64,000 nucleotides of DNA from Branchiostoma belcheri. Taxonomy: Eukaryota; Chordata; Leptocardii; Amphioxiformes; Branchiostomatidae. The position numbers and the translations under genes are program-made. This document shows positions 32,901 to 44,046 of this stretch, piece after piece. The stretch is taken from NCBI RefSeq assembly GCF_001625305.1, contig NW_017802379.1, positions 2,238,834-2,302,833 of the forward strand, written 5' to 3'. The notes below the pieces were generated by a model. The model searched no databases and was not told the origin of the DNA. It worked only from the letters and a program-made list of their open reading frames with translations. Positions within the stretch are counted from its first letter, which is position 1, and each line of letters starts with the position of its first letter.

Positions 32901-34726
32901 ACATCCTCCCTCAGCTCATCGACTTCAGCGGCGACATGACCAACTACCAGTACGCAGTAGAGGACATCCTGAAAGGCTTTGAGGAGCAGTACATCAACAG
33001 CCCAGATCCACAGATGCAAGAGGCTGCGAAGGAAATCCAAGAGAAACTGAACCAGAAAAACCTGGAAGACCTCCTGTCAGAGCTGCAAAAGATGGCTTCA
33101 CAATTCACAGGAGACTACAACTTCGTAAAGCTCATGACCTATGTCGATAACGTGTACGCAAAAGGTACCTTGTACCTGTTGGGTAAACTGGTTGCAAGTG
33201 CTGCAGTTTGTGGAGCCATCATGATGTTCTACGTCGGTGTCAAGAATTGGAAGGCCCTGGATGGAGCAAAGCGAGCACAGGTCGTCAACGATGGCGTCCT
33301 TTTGTTCACTGATGTGGCAGCAGGGCTAGTCAAACGGGGCACAGCGCTGTACGAGATATGGGGGACGGAAGCAATGACGTACAAGAACGTGGCAAAGATC
33401 ACATTCGAAGGCGAATGCCAGGAGTCCATCGAACGCGCATCGAACGGCTTCAGTAAGTGGATATTAAAGAAGAAAGGAGAAGAAGCGGAAGTGGGAGTTG
33501 AGGCGACTACTGAAGAGGCTGTTGTGGCGGGCGAAGAGGACATGTCTTTACTGGAGACTCTGCTAGGTAGTAACCTGGACGAATTCATGGCCACTCGCTT
33601 TGGTGGGGCTGTAGCTGTTTTAGGTCTCGTCTTTGGCGCTATATCTCTCAGCAAGTCGAAGACGGATCTTGAGAAAGCAGCAAACTCCATGGGAGTCCTG
33701 GCGTCGACCCTGCAGATCTGTGCGACATTTGGATCCTGGCTGATCCCCGAGGGAGCTATGGTCGCGGGAGTCGAATGTGCGGCGATCTGCTCCTGCCTAG
33801 GTGCTTTGGCTGTGGTGGCAGCTTTAGTTGGTGTGGTTCTTCTCATCATCGAGCTCAAGAAGAAAACACCAGACCCCCTCAAGGACTTCGCCACGAACCA
33901 GGCCAACGACGCCGGCCTGTACATGCCACACGGAGCAGACATAGACAGTTTCCAAAGCTACCAGCCAAAGGGCCAACTGGAGAAGGAGGGAATCAGCCTT
34001 CAGATGAACGGATCGTCCCAGCAGTACCTAAAGTTCAACACAGACGGAACACTCAGCCTCTCCCCGGGAACAAACGGTCCAGACACCGTCTTCTACATGA
34101 CTACCGACTCGTACGGCAGAGCCAAGTTCATCGCCAACTTACCCAACGCCGACAACACGGCCATCGTGTCCAAGTTTCTCACAGTTGATGGAAACGGTCA
34201 GTTGTCCGGGGCAGACCAGCTAGGCGGGAACTCGGCCAACCAGCAGCTGTGGGTCGCCGAGTGTCAAGGATCCGTCCAGCGGACCGACGGGCATCTGACA
34301 TCCGCCTCCTTCAAGTTCTACAGCTTTTCCATGTTCAAGGCGAAGAACAAGAAGTACTACCTGGGAGGATCCGGCGGCGCTCCCGAAGTGTCTGAGTCCG
34401 CCCAGCAGCCGTGGACGGTGTCCATGGACTCCACCAAGCCTGTTGGTCTCAGAATGGACGACATCACTCTCTTCACCTTCCAGATGGACCAGAAGTTCAC
34501 GCCGACCCTGCTGAACCCCGGCAGCGACCCCAAGAAGTGGAGCATCAGGCCAGACCTGCCGAGCTTCATGCAGCTGGACCAGGCAACCGGCGCCGTGTCG
34601 CAGAAGTCGGGAGTCACCCCGGAGATCACCGCTTCCAACACCTACACGCTGACGGCGCAGAACGACCTCGGCTCAACCTCCACCAAGTTCGTCTTTAAAG
34701 TCGGAGAGTATCCCGACGGTGCATAA
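29981..34726 (+). CDS. Large unrecognised protein: myristoylation-like start, 3 hydrophobic segments, Ig-like end
   Basis: Exon 1 (29981-30136, 52 residues) begins MGNSAGAKSS, a good N-myristoylation consensus, then a Lys/Pro-rich linker. It joins one large exon (31248-34726) in phase 0. Next come about 200 beta-rich residues with repeated Trp-Asp motifs (LMWSEGDHAGHIAFP, LKLIWDESSSEWKNASWDDD) and a helical region (WYKTLSVAYLAQALP, KYWAYWLFRDI). Three hydrophobic stretches follow (LLGKLVASAAVCGAIMMFY, GGAVAVLGLVFGAISL, AALVGVVLLIIEL). A beta region FLTVDGNGQLSGADQLGG precedes the end WSIRPDLPSFMQLDQATGAV ... NTYTLTAQNDLGSTSTKF, which resembles He_PIG/cadherin-like Ig folds. The frame slips once in a TTTT run at 32529-32532, consistent with one lost T. 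Length about 1210 residues. Function unknown; a membrane-associated role is inferred. Confidence 0.65.
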
Positions 34727-34941
34727 ACCGAACGACCACGGAAAATGATACGTGCCTGATATTCTGTAAGGAAAGCAGAATTTGTGACAAGTTTGGTAAA
34801 ACATTTAGCTGGGCTAGGGATTCTGCGGAACATTAGGTGTAAGACGTTCATAGATATCTATATGTGTGTCATTGTGGTTATTTAATCGTGGGCTAGGTAT
34901 AGTGCATTGCTAGTTTAGGTGAGTCTTGTTATATTAGTTAA

Positions 34942-34999
34942 TAACGCAATTTGAATCCTTATTGTATACTTAACGCAATTTGAATACTTATTGTATATT
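34942..34999. repeat. 29-bp direct tandem repeat
   Basis: TAACGCAATTTGAATC/ACTTATTGTATA occurs twice in a row (34942 and 34971) in the presumed 3' UTR. Confidence 0.85.
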
Positions 35000-35773
35000 A
35001 TATATGCCATCAAAGCTGTAAGCTTTTAGAGTTGAGGCTGGTTTAAGGTTAACACTATTTACATTTACATCATAACGACTACGTGACATGTTGAGAAACT
35101 GTACAAGTTTGGCCCCTCTATTTCCAGTTCAGGCACGACACTCATTTCGGTAACATTACAATTGTACAAGCCCATTGGGGCTCAGCATCATTCGGAAAGG
35201 TGTTGAGTGTGACGTGAAGCCTGAATATATACAAACTGCTCTCAGGAATATAGTAACCGTATTATCCGATCTAAACGTGTTGTGTGCAGTACTAATAAAA
35301 TCTTGAATGTTGAAATTTCCCGTGTTAATTTTTTTCATACCATGAGCTTTTAGTTATTTACAATACTAGTATACGCAAGCAATTCAAAGTGGAATGTGTT
35401 GAATTAGCCTAGAACAGGAGACATACTAAGATCTTACGTAAAATAGACCACCTGCACAGCCAATCATACTTCTAACAAAAGTAGTAATCCGGACATACAA
35501 TATTCTCAAGGAAAGGCGCCGACAAGCACAATAGCAGGGATTACCCAACCTTTTCTTTTCTTATCTAATTATCCATTTTGAAGGACAACAAAATCCTAGA
35601 CTTAAGAAGTGATACTGTTAGTCCATCCGGTAATACGCGATTATTTAGGTGCAACGTACAGTAACATAGATGGCAACAGTAGCCAAGGTAAGACCGTTTC
35701 AGTAGCTAGTTTAAAACGCGTTTTGGGGAAGATTCTATATGGCAGATTATATACCCGAGTGTGTTTATAACAG

Positions 35774-35775
35774 GA

Positions 35776-35860
<85 letters not shown>

Positions 35861-35880
35861 GTGCGTGTGCGTGTGCGTGT
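35774..35880. repeat. (TGTATG)n microsatellite
   Basis: About 15-16 perfect hexanucleotide units end in a TGCGTG variant run. Every frame is open through it, which makes spurious Thr-His or Cys-Met open frames. Confidence 0.97.
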
Positions 35881-36386
35881 ATATGATTTACACAGCGTGT
35901 TGTGTAGGGCAACATCAAGTGCGTAGGAAATCGCAGTTAGTGAAAAATCTCTGTAAGTGGATTTACCAGAAAAAGAATCAGCCATTGCCTATGATTTCCT
36001 TTCCTTTTCTTTATTCTGAACCAAATCAAACATTGCCCTTGTAGCTGTAGTGCATTAATTCACAATACAGTTGCAATAATATTTTTGTTAAATGATATGC
36101 ATATGGTATGATCTAACATTAAATGCTACTTGTTTTTCTGAATGGCACACGGCACGCTTCCGTGCATTTTTGCCCTCCTGTGTCCTGACGTAATCTACAA
36201 AGAACGAAAGGTCGACATCGTGATCACCCAAACAGCTTTACTTCAACCGGAGCTTACTTCAACAATACACTCCTACTCCAGTTTCCAGTCAAGTCTTGTA
36301 ATATCTTTTCGCGCCATCAGTGGGTTTCTACGGCCAATTGACCATTGTCCGGAGTGGATTAGCAACAACGGGAGTGACCGGCAACA

Positions 36387-39300
36387 ATGTCCAGCCGAAG
36401 ACAGAGGCGAAGGGAGAGAATAAGAGGTGAGTAAGGGACAATCTCAAACTTCAATTTTCCTCCAGATGGTGTTCTGTGAACCAAATACGGGCAGCAGTAT
36501 ACATAACAGTCTTACTTATACGAAGCAAGTAGCATATCGTCAACAGCGTGTCGTCAATATGGGAAATATGTCAAGCAGTTGTATAAGAAATAAAATACAT
36601 ATTGTTTATAGCAGTTCTGTATGAGTTTGTGACAATCCCTGCACGTCTACGCCAGACGACTCTACGATATCATTTCTGTGGAAACGATATACCCAATGGA
36701 AATTTAAAGAGAAACACCCAGGCTAGTCAAAACACTTCAACAATATTGTTTGACAAAGAGACAGGTGGCGCTCTCCCAGCCTGCGCTCAGACATATTTAT
36801 GGAACAGAATTCCAACGTTGTATAATTTGTGAAACTTGGACCACCGTGTGTGTATCGTCATTTTTTTTACAATGATCAAACTTTTGCCTGATTCCGGCGA
36901 TGTCAGACTGTACAATGTGCAGGATTTAGGTAAGCAGGGATGGCGTTACGGCTTACATCTGTGTTTGGTACGGACGGATGCTTGGTTTGAGTATTTCCTT
37001 TATCGGCGTGTCCGTCAAGGTTTGCCATTGTGAGTTGTAGTCACGCCGCCTGAGCGAACAGTTGCCTTTTCAGACTAGCATTGTGTGTGTTTGTGTGTGG
37101 TGTTTCTAATGACTGATTCTAATGGTGGCTACAAAGTGTTCTTTACGAATCCTGAGCTTACATGCGTTATTATAAACTCGGGTGGGAAAGAAATTTTTTT
37201 CTATAAAAGTTATGTATATGATTGTTGGTATAGAAGAGAAATCGTCCTATTAGGCCAGAAACGTACAGGTCGTTTGTATGCTGTATTCCTTATCGTTAAT
37301 ATGTGCAGAAATCGGTTCACCATTAATTCCTCCTTTAGTCCAACGTGTGAATGAGTTCTCCATGTGTATGTGTATAGGTGAATAGTGAGTCTTACGTTTT
37401 CACCCTGCAACAATCTTGGTAGAAATTAATGTATCATGCGGCCAAGATTTTCTTGTTCCTAAATATCCAAGAGACCGTAAAGGAATGTAGTCGTTACGCT
37501 GTAACTGTACCGTGACATTTGGTGAAATCAAGCTTGTAAGTGAAATAGACCACCTGTGTCGCTGAGCATGATCTTCTACTTGGCAAAACGCTTATAGGAA
37601 ACAATATTGAAAACCTGCTCATGTGATATTTACCAGATTTGAGCATGCATTGCAGAAAGAAAATTGGAAAGAGAAATACAAAGGAACGCCTTAAGTTCTC
37701 CACCGGAATATTTGCTAGGCATTTAGCTGATTATCTAATATTTGTGGCTTTCGAAAAAAAAAATCATTGTCACCCTCCCCACGCACGATCGGTCCCGGTT
37801 CAACACCCAGTTTGCATGGTAACATTGTTTTCAGACGTATTGTTGGGTTGCTTTAGCTTTTTTTTATTTATTCCAACATGCAAATATACAATACATTTAC
37901 AATACAATTGCTTTAGGTTGCACTGCGGACAGGGTTATGTATCTTTTCAGTCAACTACACACTTTCCGACGAGCTTCTTTGGACTTCAAAACTTGTGTTA
38001 AGTTAAAGTAAAACCTTGCACAAATATATAACGTTACATGCCACTGACAAAAGAATATTGGTGAGTGCCTGTCTACATGTGTTTATTTCATATTTGTTCA
38101 CCAGTGTTTATTTGAGTTTATCACAACGTGAAAAGGAAGGCAAAACAGGTGCATACGCACCTTTACATGTTGTTCATCTATGGCTGCTATTTGTTATAGT
38201 GCTTTTTTTACAACGCAAAACCTAACTGCAAGACGCACTCACGAACAATAGGCTTCTTTATGGCTTCTTACTAGTACTGTTCTCTTGTCGTTGTAGCCGC
38301 AACAGGTGGTTGTTGACATTTGCAGCAACGACACCCAGTGGTGAATATTAGAACTGCAAAATATGTTTGTTTGTTTCGCTTTTTTTGCATTAATCATCTG
38401 TTGTCATTTTCATTTTCTCTCCTCACAGCAAAGCTAAGTGCTGCGTGTAAATCCGCAGCTAGCTCGTCCGATGGAGACCAACCGAAAACCACGGGAACGA
38501 GATCGGGCAGGCGGTCCGTCCTTGGTCACGTGAAGATGTCCGGTCAGAGGTCAAACATTCCAGAGATGTTCAAAGTGAAGGTTTTGGTGCTCGGGCCCTG
38601 CGAGGTAAGAACGCGCCTAAATACACTTTCTACAATCACACGGAGTATTCTGAGTTACCACAAGAGTTTTCTGTCCTTACTCTTACCATTGCGTCGGATT
38701 TTGGCAAGCAGAGTTCTTGATTAACGCGGGGAACGCTATCGAAATTTTCGTCAGCTCTCTGGTTGGGGAGGGGGGCGGCGTTGTCGCCATGGAGATAGGA
38801 CGCCTTCGTCGAAATAAAATAACTGATAGAGTATAAATCTGATGTTTTAGCACTGTGTACAGAGTAAATTTGGTTCAGATGGAAGTATTGTAGCCGTTTT
38901 TAAAAGCTATTGACGTTTTGCCAGCCCTGGCGACTCGGTATTGTAAATTATGTATGATATACTGAGTCGCCACGGCTAATGTTTTGCATCTATTTTACCA
39001 TGTAGAGCGGGAAGACGGTTTTATCCAACTTCCTAGCTGATGCTACAGAGATGAGCGGGGACTACATGCCCACACAGGGGGTCAGGTGAGTTCACACACT
39101 ACAGTTGGTGCTCTGATAGCCTGGTTTAATGTTTGAGCTAGATATTTACACACACCCTATAACACCTTGTTTCTCGTTCCATCACTTCCGTGGCTAAAAC
39201 CTTTTGAAAGGAAACATAAAATCTTTGAAAAAAACAAAATGAAACTTTTTCTCTCTCTTTTTTTAATAGGATTTTGGAGTTTGAAAACAACGGACTAAAC

Positions 39301-40472
39301 GTTGGAGGGAGGACTGTGAATGCTGAGGTGGAGCTGTGGGACTGCAGTGGAGATCACAAGTAAGACTATCATTCCTCAATTCTGTCAGAAATTTGTACTT
39401 TGTGATGAGATCTGTATAAAATCTAGCCTGGGTGCCATCCAATTTGTTTGTCATTCGTGTATGGGAGACCCGGTATACAAATAGGATAGCACCCAGGCTA
39501 TACAAAATCTGGTTAAAATCCATATACTGGCTGTAGCATTGACTAGTCTACCAACAGAAGATGGTTGTGGACCTTCCTGTTTTTTAAAAGCATTTTTTAC
39601 CATCAGGTTTGAGCAGTGCTGGCCAGCCATCCAACAGGAGACCAACGGGGTTCTCTTGGTATTCAACCCTGATCAGCCCAACCATGACAAGGAGCTGGAA
39701 ACATGGTACACACTGCACGTTGTTTAGATTATTAGAATGAAAATTACACTGCAACATTTTCTTCAGCAGGTTGGGTTAACTAAAATTAAGGCAATTTTGA
39801 TGGTCTCAAATGTAGCTTGATTAGATCATGCTTAAAGTGACTGATCGGCACTCTAGATTTGTCACCAATACGTTGGGAACTTAAAACAAGTTGTTTCAAA
39901 TTTAACTGAATTTTACAGTACATTGTCCTCTTGAGTTAAATGATATCCATGTAATTTTTTTATTGTTTCAGGTACAGCCACTTTGTTCAACAACAGGGTT
40001 TGAAAGATTCGCAGTGCCTGGCCTTTGCTCACCACAAGCCCTCTACATCAGATAAAGCCAGGGGCCACCTGTGTAAGTACATTAAAAAACTGTAATACGT
40101 AGTCCAACATCTATATTACCGGTAAGATTACTTAAAGCCACAAATATTGGTACCCTGTTCTGGTATGCAACCCTGTTTGTTTATTTATTTCAAAATACAA
40201 CAGTACATAACACTGACTTTCAGGCAGCAGGGTTGATATTCGTAATGTTTGTACTTTTTTTTTTTCATTCTATTCCATTGTCTGTGCTAATGGTTTTTTT
40301 TTTCCTTTCTTCTATTCTTCCAGCCTCCCTTCTGAGCAAAGTGACAGTTGTCCACAGCAATATAGACGAGGACGGGGACTCTGTCAGACAAGAGTTCTCC
40401 AACTTCCTGACCAACATTCTGTCCACCATGTCTGACAACAGAGACAAGGAGGAGCTCAGCATCATAAGCTGA
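36387..40472 (+). CDS. IFT22: Intraflagellar transport protein 22 (RABL5)
   Basis: IFT22 is a Rab-like small GTPase of the IFT-B complex in cilia. Exons are 36387-36426, 38429-38604, 39006-39085, 39270-39359, 39607-39705, 39972-40072 and 40324-40472, all joining in phase. The Met at 38566 starts MFKVKVLVLGPCESGKTVLS with the Walker A GPCESGKT, and from there the protein is 185 residues, the human length. Other landmarks are PTQGVRILEFE, VELWDCSGDHKFEQCWPA (switch II), VLLVFNPDQP and AHHKPS in place of the usual NKxD. The C-terminus is STMSDNRDKEELSIIS. The upstream exon (MSSRRQRRRERIR) and the 5' part of exon 2 stay open in the same frame and would add 59 residues; 36387 is given as the outer limit, 38566 as the likely start. 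AATAAA signals lie at 40822 and 40854. Confidence 0.94.
39424..39500. repeat. Hairpin MITE-like element in IFT22 intron
   Basis: TAGCCTGGGTGCCATCCAAT on the left pairs with the reverse complement of ATAGGATAGCACCCAGGCTA on the right, with arms of about 27 bases. It belongs to the same family as 11130-11216. Confidence 0.75.
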
Positions 40473-41112
40473 TCATGTAGTCATCACGTTTCACTTCTTA
40501 TACTAAGTTATAGGGCAAATCAACTTAAGAAGCAAGTGCTCTGTTTTTGTGGATATACATATGTGATAAGAATAGTAAAGTCTCAAGAGGTTATCTTTAT
40601 CTATGAATTTTTGTTTCATAACTTTTCATCTTTACAGTTAGGCTCCAGCAAATCATCTGGATCTTTTTTTTTCAGTTGGAAATTATGTGTGACTCAGAAA
40701 GTAATTTATAGTAGATTTATATCTGTAGTCATAGACCTTTTTCATCAGTTTCTGTCTCTATAAAAGTATAATGGAGAACTATAACTGACTAAATTTCACT
40801 ATATTGATTGTTATGGTATTCAATAAAGTTAAGGCGAATGATGTATTCAACACAATAAAGAGGGTGACTTCATGAAGATGTCTTGAAAATTTAATTCCAT
40901 TACTTACAACAGGAAGGATGTTCACTACAATATATATGAAGTTAGAACTATTTACCCTTACTAGTACATGTCCTTTTTCAGTGCATGAATGTGAAAACAG
41001 TAATTATCTACATTTTCAATACAAAGGCATACATACATGTACTAAAATAATACATTCTTCTTCTTCTTCATTATCTTTCTGTCAGTATGAAGATGAAATC
41101 TACCTGGTATGT
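40473..41112. other. Convergent 3' region of IFT22 and MRPL16
   Basis: It carries the IFT22 polyadenylation signals (40822, 40854) and presumably the MRPL16 3' UTR. No other gene seen. Confidence 0.55.
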
Positions 41113-43781
41113 CTACTTATATTTTGCAAACCACTGACTGTCGTATTTGCTGATGTATTTACTGCATCCCATCATGTTCTTCTTCACTACATCTTCGAAA
41201 GTGAACTCATTCTGGTTGTTCTCCTCCCTCCACTTTTCCTCCTTCTCTTCCTCATCCAACATTTCCTGACTCACAGGTTTGGCTTCAAAGGGCAACTTCT
41301 GTGCGATCTCCCTCAACATGGGATACACCACCTCAAAGTCCATCTTCCCACCCATTTCCACAACGATACGGTCTTGTTTAATCGGTGTGACATAGTGATC
41401 GATCGCGCCCTTACCGCCACCCATGCGGTGGCCCTGTCCCTTTTTCGTGATGGGTTTGTAGGGCGCCTCGATGCGCCATTTTGCCCACATGGTTTTGGTG
41501 TCCATGCGACGGTTGATGGTGAGACGGATCATCTCAAAGTGCCCCCACCTCATAAGGCCTGGAGAGAGAGCCTAGATGGAGAAACAAGATTTGTGGTGTT
41601 TTTATTTGCTATTACAAGTTACATGTACGTGTACACAACAATCCATATACATTGTAGTTGAACAATAGAGACAATATCCATTTCATAAAAGTCATGCGTA
41701 GCTACAGTTATAATCTACAAAATGGGATATTTTATTATCTAGATGTATAGCATGCTATGTTGAGCATTTGCCACTGAAAGTTTGATAAAGTTATTATCTA
41801 AAATACATTCTGAATGTACATGTACTGCAACAATGCCATACCTTTATCCCATACTGTTTGCCTATTAAAACACTTTGTTCAGGATCTGCTGGTCCCCTCA
41901 GCATCTTTATACCCCTGGGTTCTCTCACATGCTTCACCAAGTCTGGAACTCTCTGGTAGAACTTCAGCTTAGACTGCTCAGGAATTTCAACATCTATAGT
42001 GGAGAAAACATCATTTAAAATGATCATTCTATAGTCATCAATTATGAAAAAAATTCAGGTCTTTTAAAAATTTAATACACCAGAAGCATTGGGTAGGGTG
42101 CTTGTTAAATGTATTACGGATTGTGTGTTAGCTGGTGTGTTACAAAGGGCGGTTATACTGGCTATACAGATACAATGTTAACTCATATTCATAACTGTAC
42201 AAAATTGACCAACTTCTAATAGTATACCATTACATTTACTAGTACCTCATAATACTTTTTTCTCTGTATGACTTAGCAGGAAAAAATGGATTTATACCTC
42301 ATAGATGTAAGTCATGCATAAGTCTTACTCTGTGTAGTTAGTACTGACTATAATTTGTTAATACAAGATACTAAATATTGTAGTAGTACTCACGGTCATA
42401 GTTCTTGGGAATCGGGAAGTTCTTCAGTCCGGCAGAAAGTACACAGACTGGCGGACAGACTTGCCTTCCTGTAAAGTTCAATTGTATATGGCAATACATT
42501 AACACGGGACATGTGGTTTGAACTTAATATCCAAAGCCTTCGAAAATCATAGCACACGTAACGTTACAGCTACAGTAAAGGTACAGTCATCAGTACAACG
42601 TGTACTGGAACGTGACATAGAATAGAGCGTTGAATACACCTTGATACCTTGATACCGTCTACAGTCGAGTAAGGCTTCTTCCCGCCTGTTGTGGACTGGT
42701 CTTAGACGCCTTCTTCGTACTTCAGGTGCTCCCAGTGTCGATCCAATCTCGTTTTAAACTGGTTGACTGTTTCACTGGATACTACAGTCGGCGGCAGCGA
42801 ATTCCAGTCTTTGATGACCCTCACACTGAATACATGCTGTCTACTCCTTGACTTGGCCAATGGTACCTTCAACTTGAAGTTGTGGCCTCTTGTTGTACCC
42901 CCTGCTAACTCAAAGAAGTTGTCTGCTTGTACCCTTTCCTGCCCAGTCAGGAACTTGAACACCTGAATCATGTCTCCCCTTCTTCTTCTATATCCCAGGG
43001 ACGGTAGTCTAAGCCTCTTTAGTCTCTCACTGTAGGGGAGCTCCCTGAGCCCAGACACTAGTTTTGTAGCTCTTCTCTGCACCGCCTCCACTTTCTGCTG
43101 GTCGAGGGAGTAGTGGGGTCCCCAGATTACATTCCCATATTCCAGGTGGGGGCGTACCATGGTCTTGAAGAGTGTAGGGACTGTGTCTTTGTCCAAGTTG
43201 TAGAAGGTCCTCTTAATCAAACCCAAGACTTGGTTTCCTTTGTTTGCCGCTTTTGCTGTATGTGAATGGAATGAGAGCTGGTTGTCTATTGTTACGCCAA
43301 GGTCTTTCTCCTCCACCGTTTCTTCAATGGTTTGTCCTCCCAGACTGTAGCTGTTTTTCTGGTTGGTTCTTCCTAAGTGGAGCACTTTGCACTTAGTAAC
43401 GTTAAAAAGTAACTGCCATGCTTGTGACCATTCCCCCACTGTGTTTAGGTCCTGCTGCAGTGCATCTTCTCCGGTCTTGTCATGGACAGTACACCATTCC
43501 ACAGAATTACCAGGCTTCTTCTGGTAGTAAGATATGGTGCAAAACTGTCGTTTTCAACACTCTGGGGTGAGATGCTGATCTCCTAATTTTTTGTAAAGGT
43601 CGTAACACCCATGCCCCCCTCCCCACACTTCTCCAACCTTCACCATCTCAATAATCTCATATCGGATTTTTTAAGGGTAAAATACAAAACACTCACCTGT
43701 TATATACTGAGGTCGAATCGAAGACAACTTAGATGTCTTGTGACCAATAAGGTTTCCGACTCTGTGCAACAAAAGAGACAT
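41113..43781 (-). CDS. MRPL16: Mitochondrial ribosomal protein uL16m
   Basis: MRPL16 is the uL16 protein of the mitochondrial large ribosomal subunit, near the A-site tRNA. Exons 43781-43697, 42468-42394, 41993-41842 and 41571-41113 join in phase to give 256 residues (human 251). The first exon codes a mitochondrial presequence (MSLLLHRVGNLIGHKTSKLS). Conserved parts are VEIPEQSKLKFYQRVP, RWGHFEMIRLTINRRMD, KPITKKGQGHRMGGGKGAID (the L16 signature), HYVTPIKQDRIVVEMGGK and the C-terminal NNQNEFTFE. Intron 1 (42469-43696) contains a retrotransposon fragment on the same strand. The gene is head-to-head with DDX52, 265 bases between start codons. Confidence 0.96.
42130..42177. repeat. Dispersed repeat, copy 2
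   Basis: AGCTGGTGTGTTAC, AGGGCGG and GGCTATACAGATACA appear in the same order as at 5252-5310. It lies in the intron between MRPL16 exons 2 and 3. Confidence 0.5.
42641..43520 (-). mobile_element. 5'-truncated CR1-like non-LTR retrotransposon (RT C-terminus)
   Basis: The minus strand has an uninterrupted frame of about 267 codons, stop at 42702. It matches the C-terminal part of CR1/jockey-type reverse transcriptases: SQAWQLLFNVTKCKVLHLGR, the EKDLGVTIDNQLSFHSHT block, FKTMVRPHLEYGNVIWGP and VQRRATKLVSGLRELPYSER. The 3' end is a GGTATCAA repeat (two units, 42641-42656), the short-tandem tail typical of CR1-like elements, rather than poly(A). The element inserted in MRPL16 intron 1 in the same orientation as the gene. 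The 5' end is missing, as usual for dead-on-arrival LINE copies. The intact frame suggests a young insertion. Confidence 0.88.
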
Positions 43782-44046
43782 CTTGTCGGCTTCAAAAACG
43801 TCACGCACGTTTCACCCCAAATTTGGGCGGGACTACTACAAATGAGGAAGTCTTTTGAATATTGTTATGAATGTAAAAATTATCCAAACCTGAGACAGTT
43901 TTTTATGTATCAAGAAAGATATATGATTTGTTATAAATAATAGATATGTCCACATAAGTTATGAAAATCACAATTGTGATACATTTGTAGTTAAAGAAGA
44001 CACATGGGAATATCCACTCCCCTATTCTCTATTGGTTTAATCCAAG
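43782..44046. promoter_or_regulatory. Bidirectional promoter, MRPL16 / DDX52
   Basis: Only 265 bases separate the divergent start codons. CCAAGATGGC at the DDX52 start overlaps a YY1-type CCAT/AAGATGGC motif, which in housekeeping genes often sits at the start codon. The promoter role is inferred. Confidence 0.55.

Larger units (their letters stand above)
34727..36386. other. 3' region of the large gene and IFT22 upstream region
   Basis: No coding exon recognised. It contains a 29-bp tandem duplicate at 34942-34999 and a hexanucleotide microsatellite at about 35774-35880. The right end should hold the IFT22 promoter and 5' UTR. Confidence 0.5.

Noticed and set aside
33229..33942. 237-codon minus-strand frame inside the large accessory gene
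   Set aside because: Antisense shadow; the plus strand has consistent coding composition across the whole region.
35641..36044. Long open frames with (Cys-Met)n or (Thr-Tyr)n/(Thr-His)n on both strands
   Set aside because: They are products of the TGTATG microsatellite, which contains no stops in several frames.
36427..37413. Several 60-90-codon frames in the first IFT22 intron
   Set aside because: No family motifs, no phase-compatible splice sites, AT-rich intron composition.
40918..41661. 247-codon plus-strand frame
   Set aside because: It is the antisense shadow of the MRPL16 last exon plus open 3' sequence.
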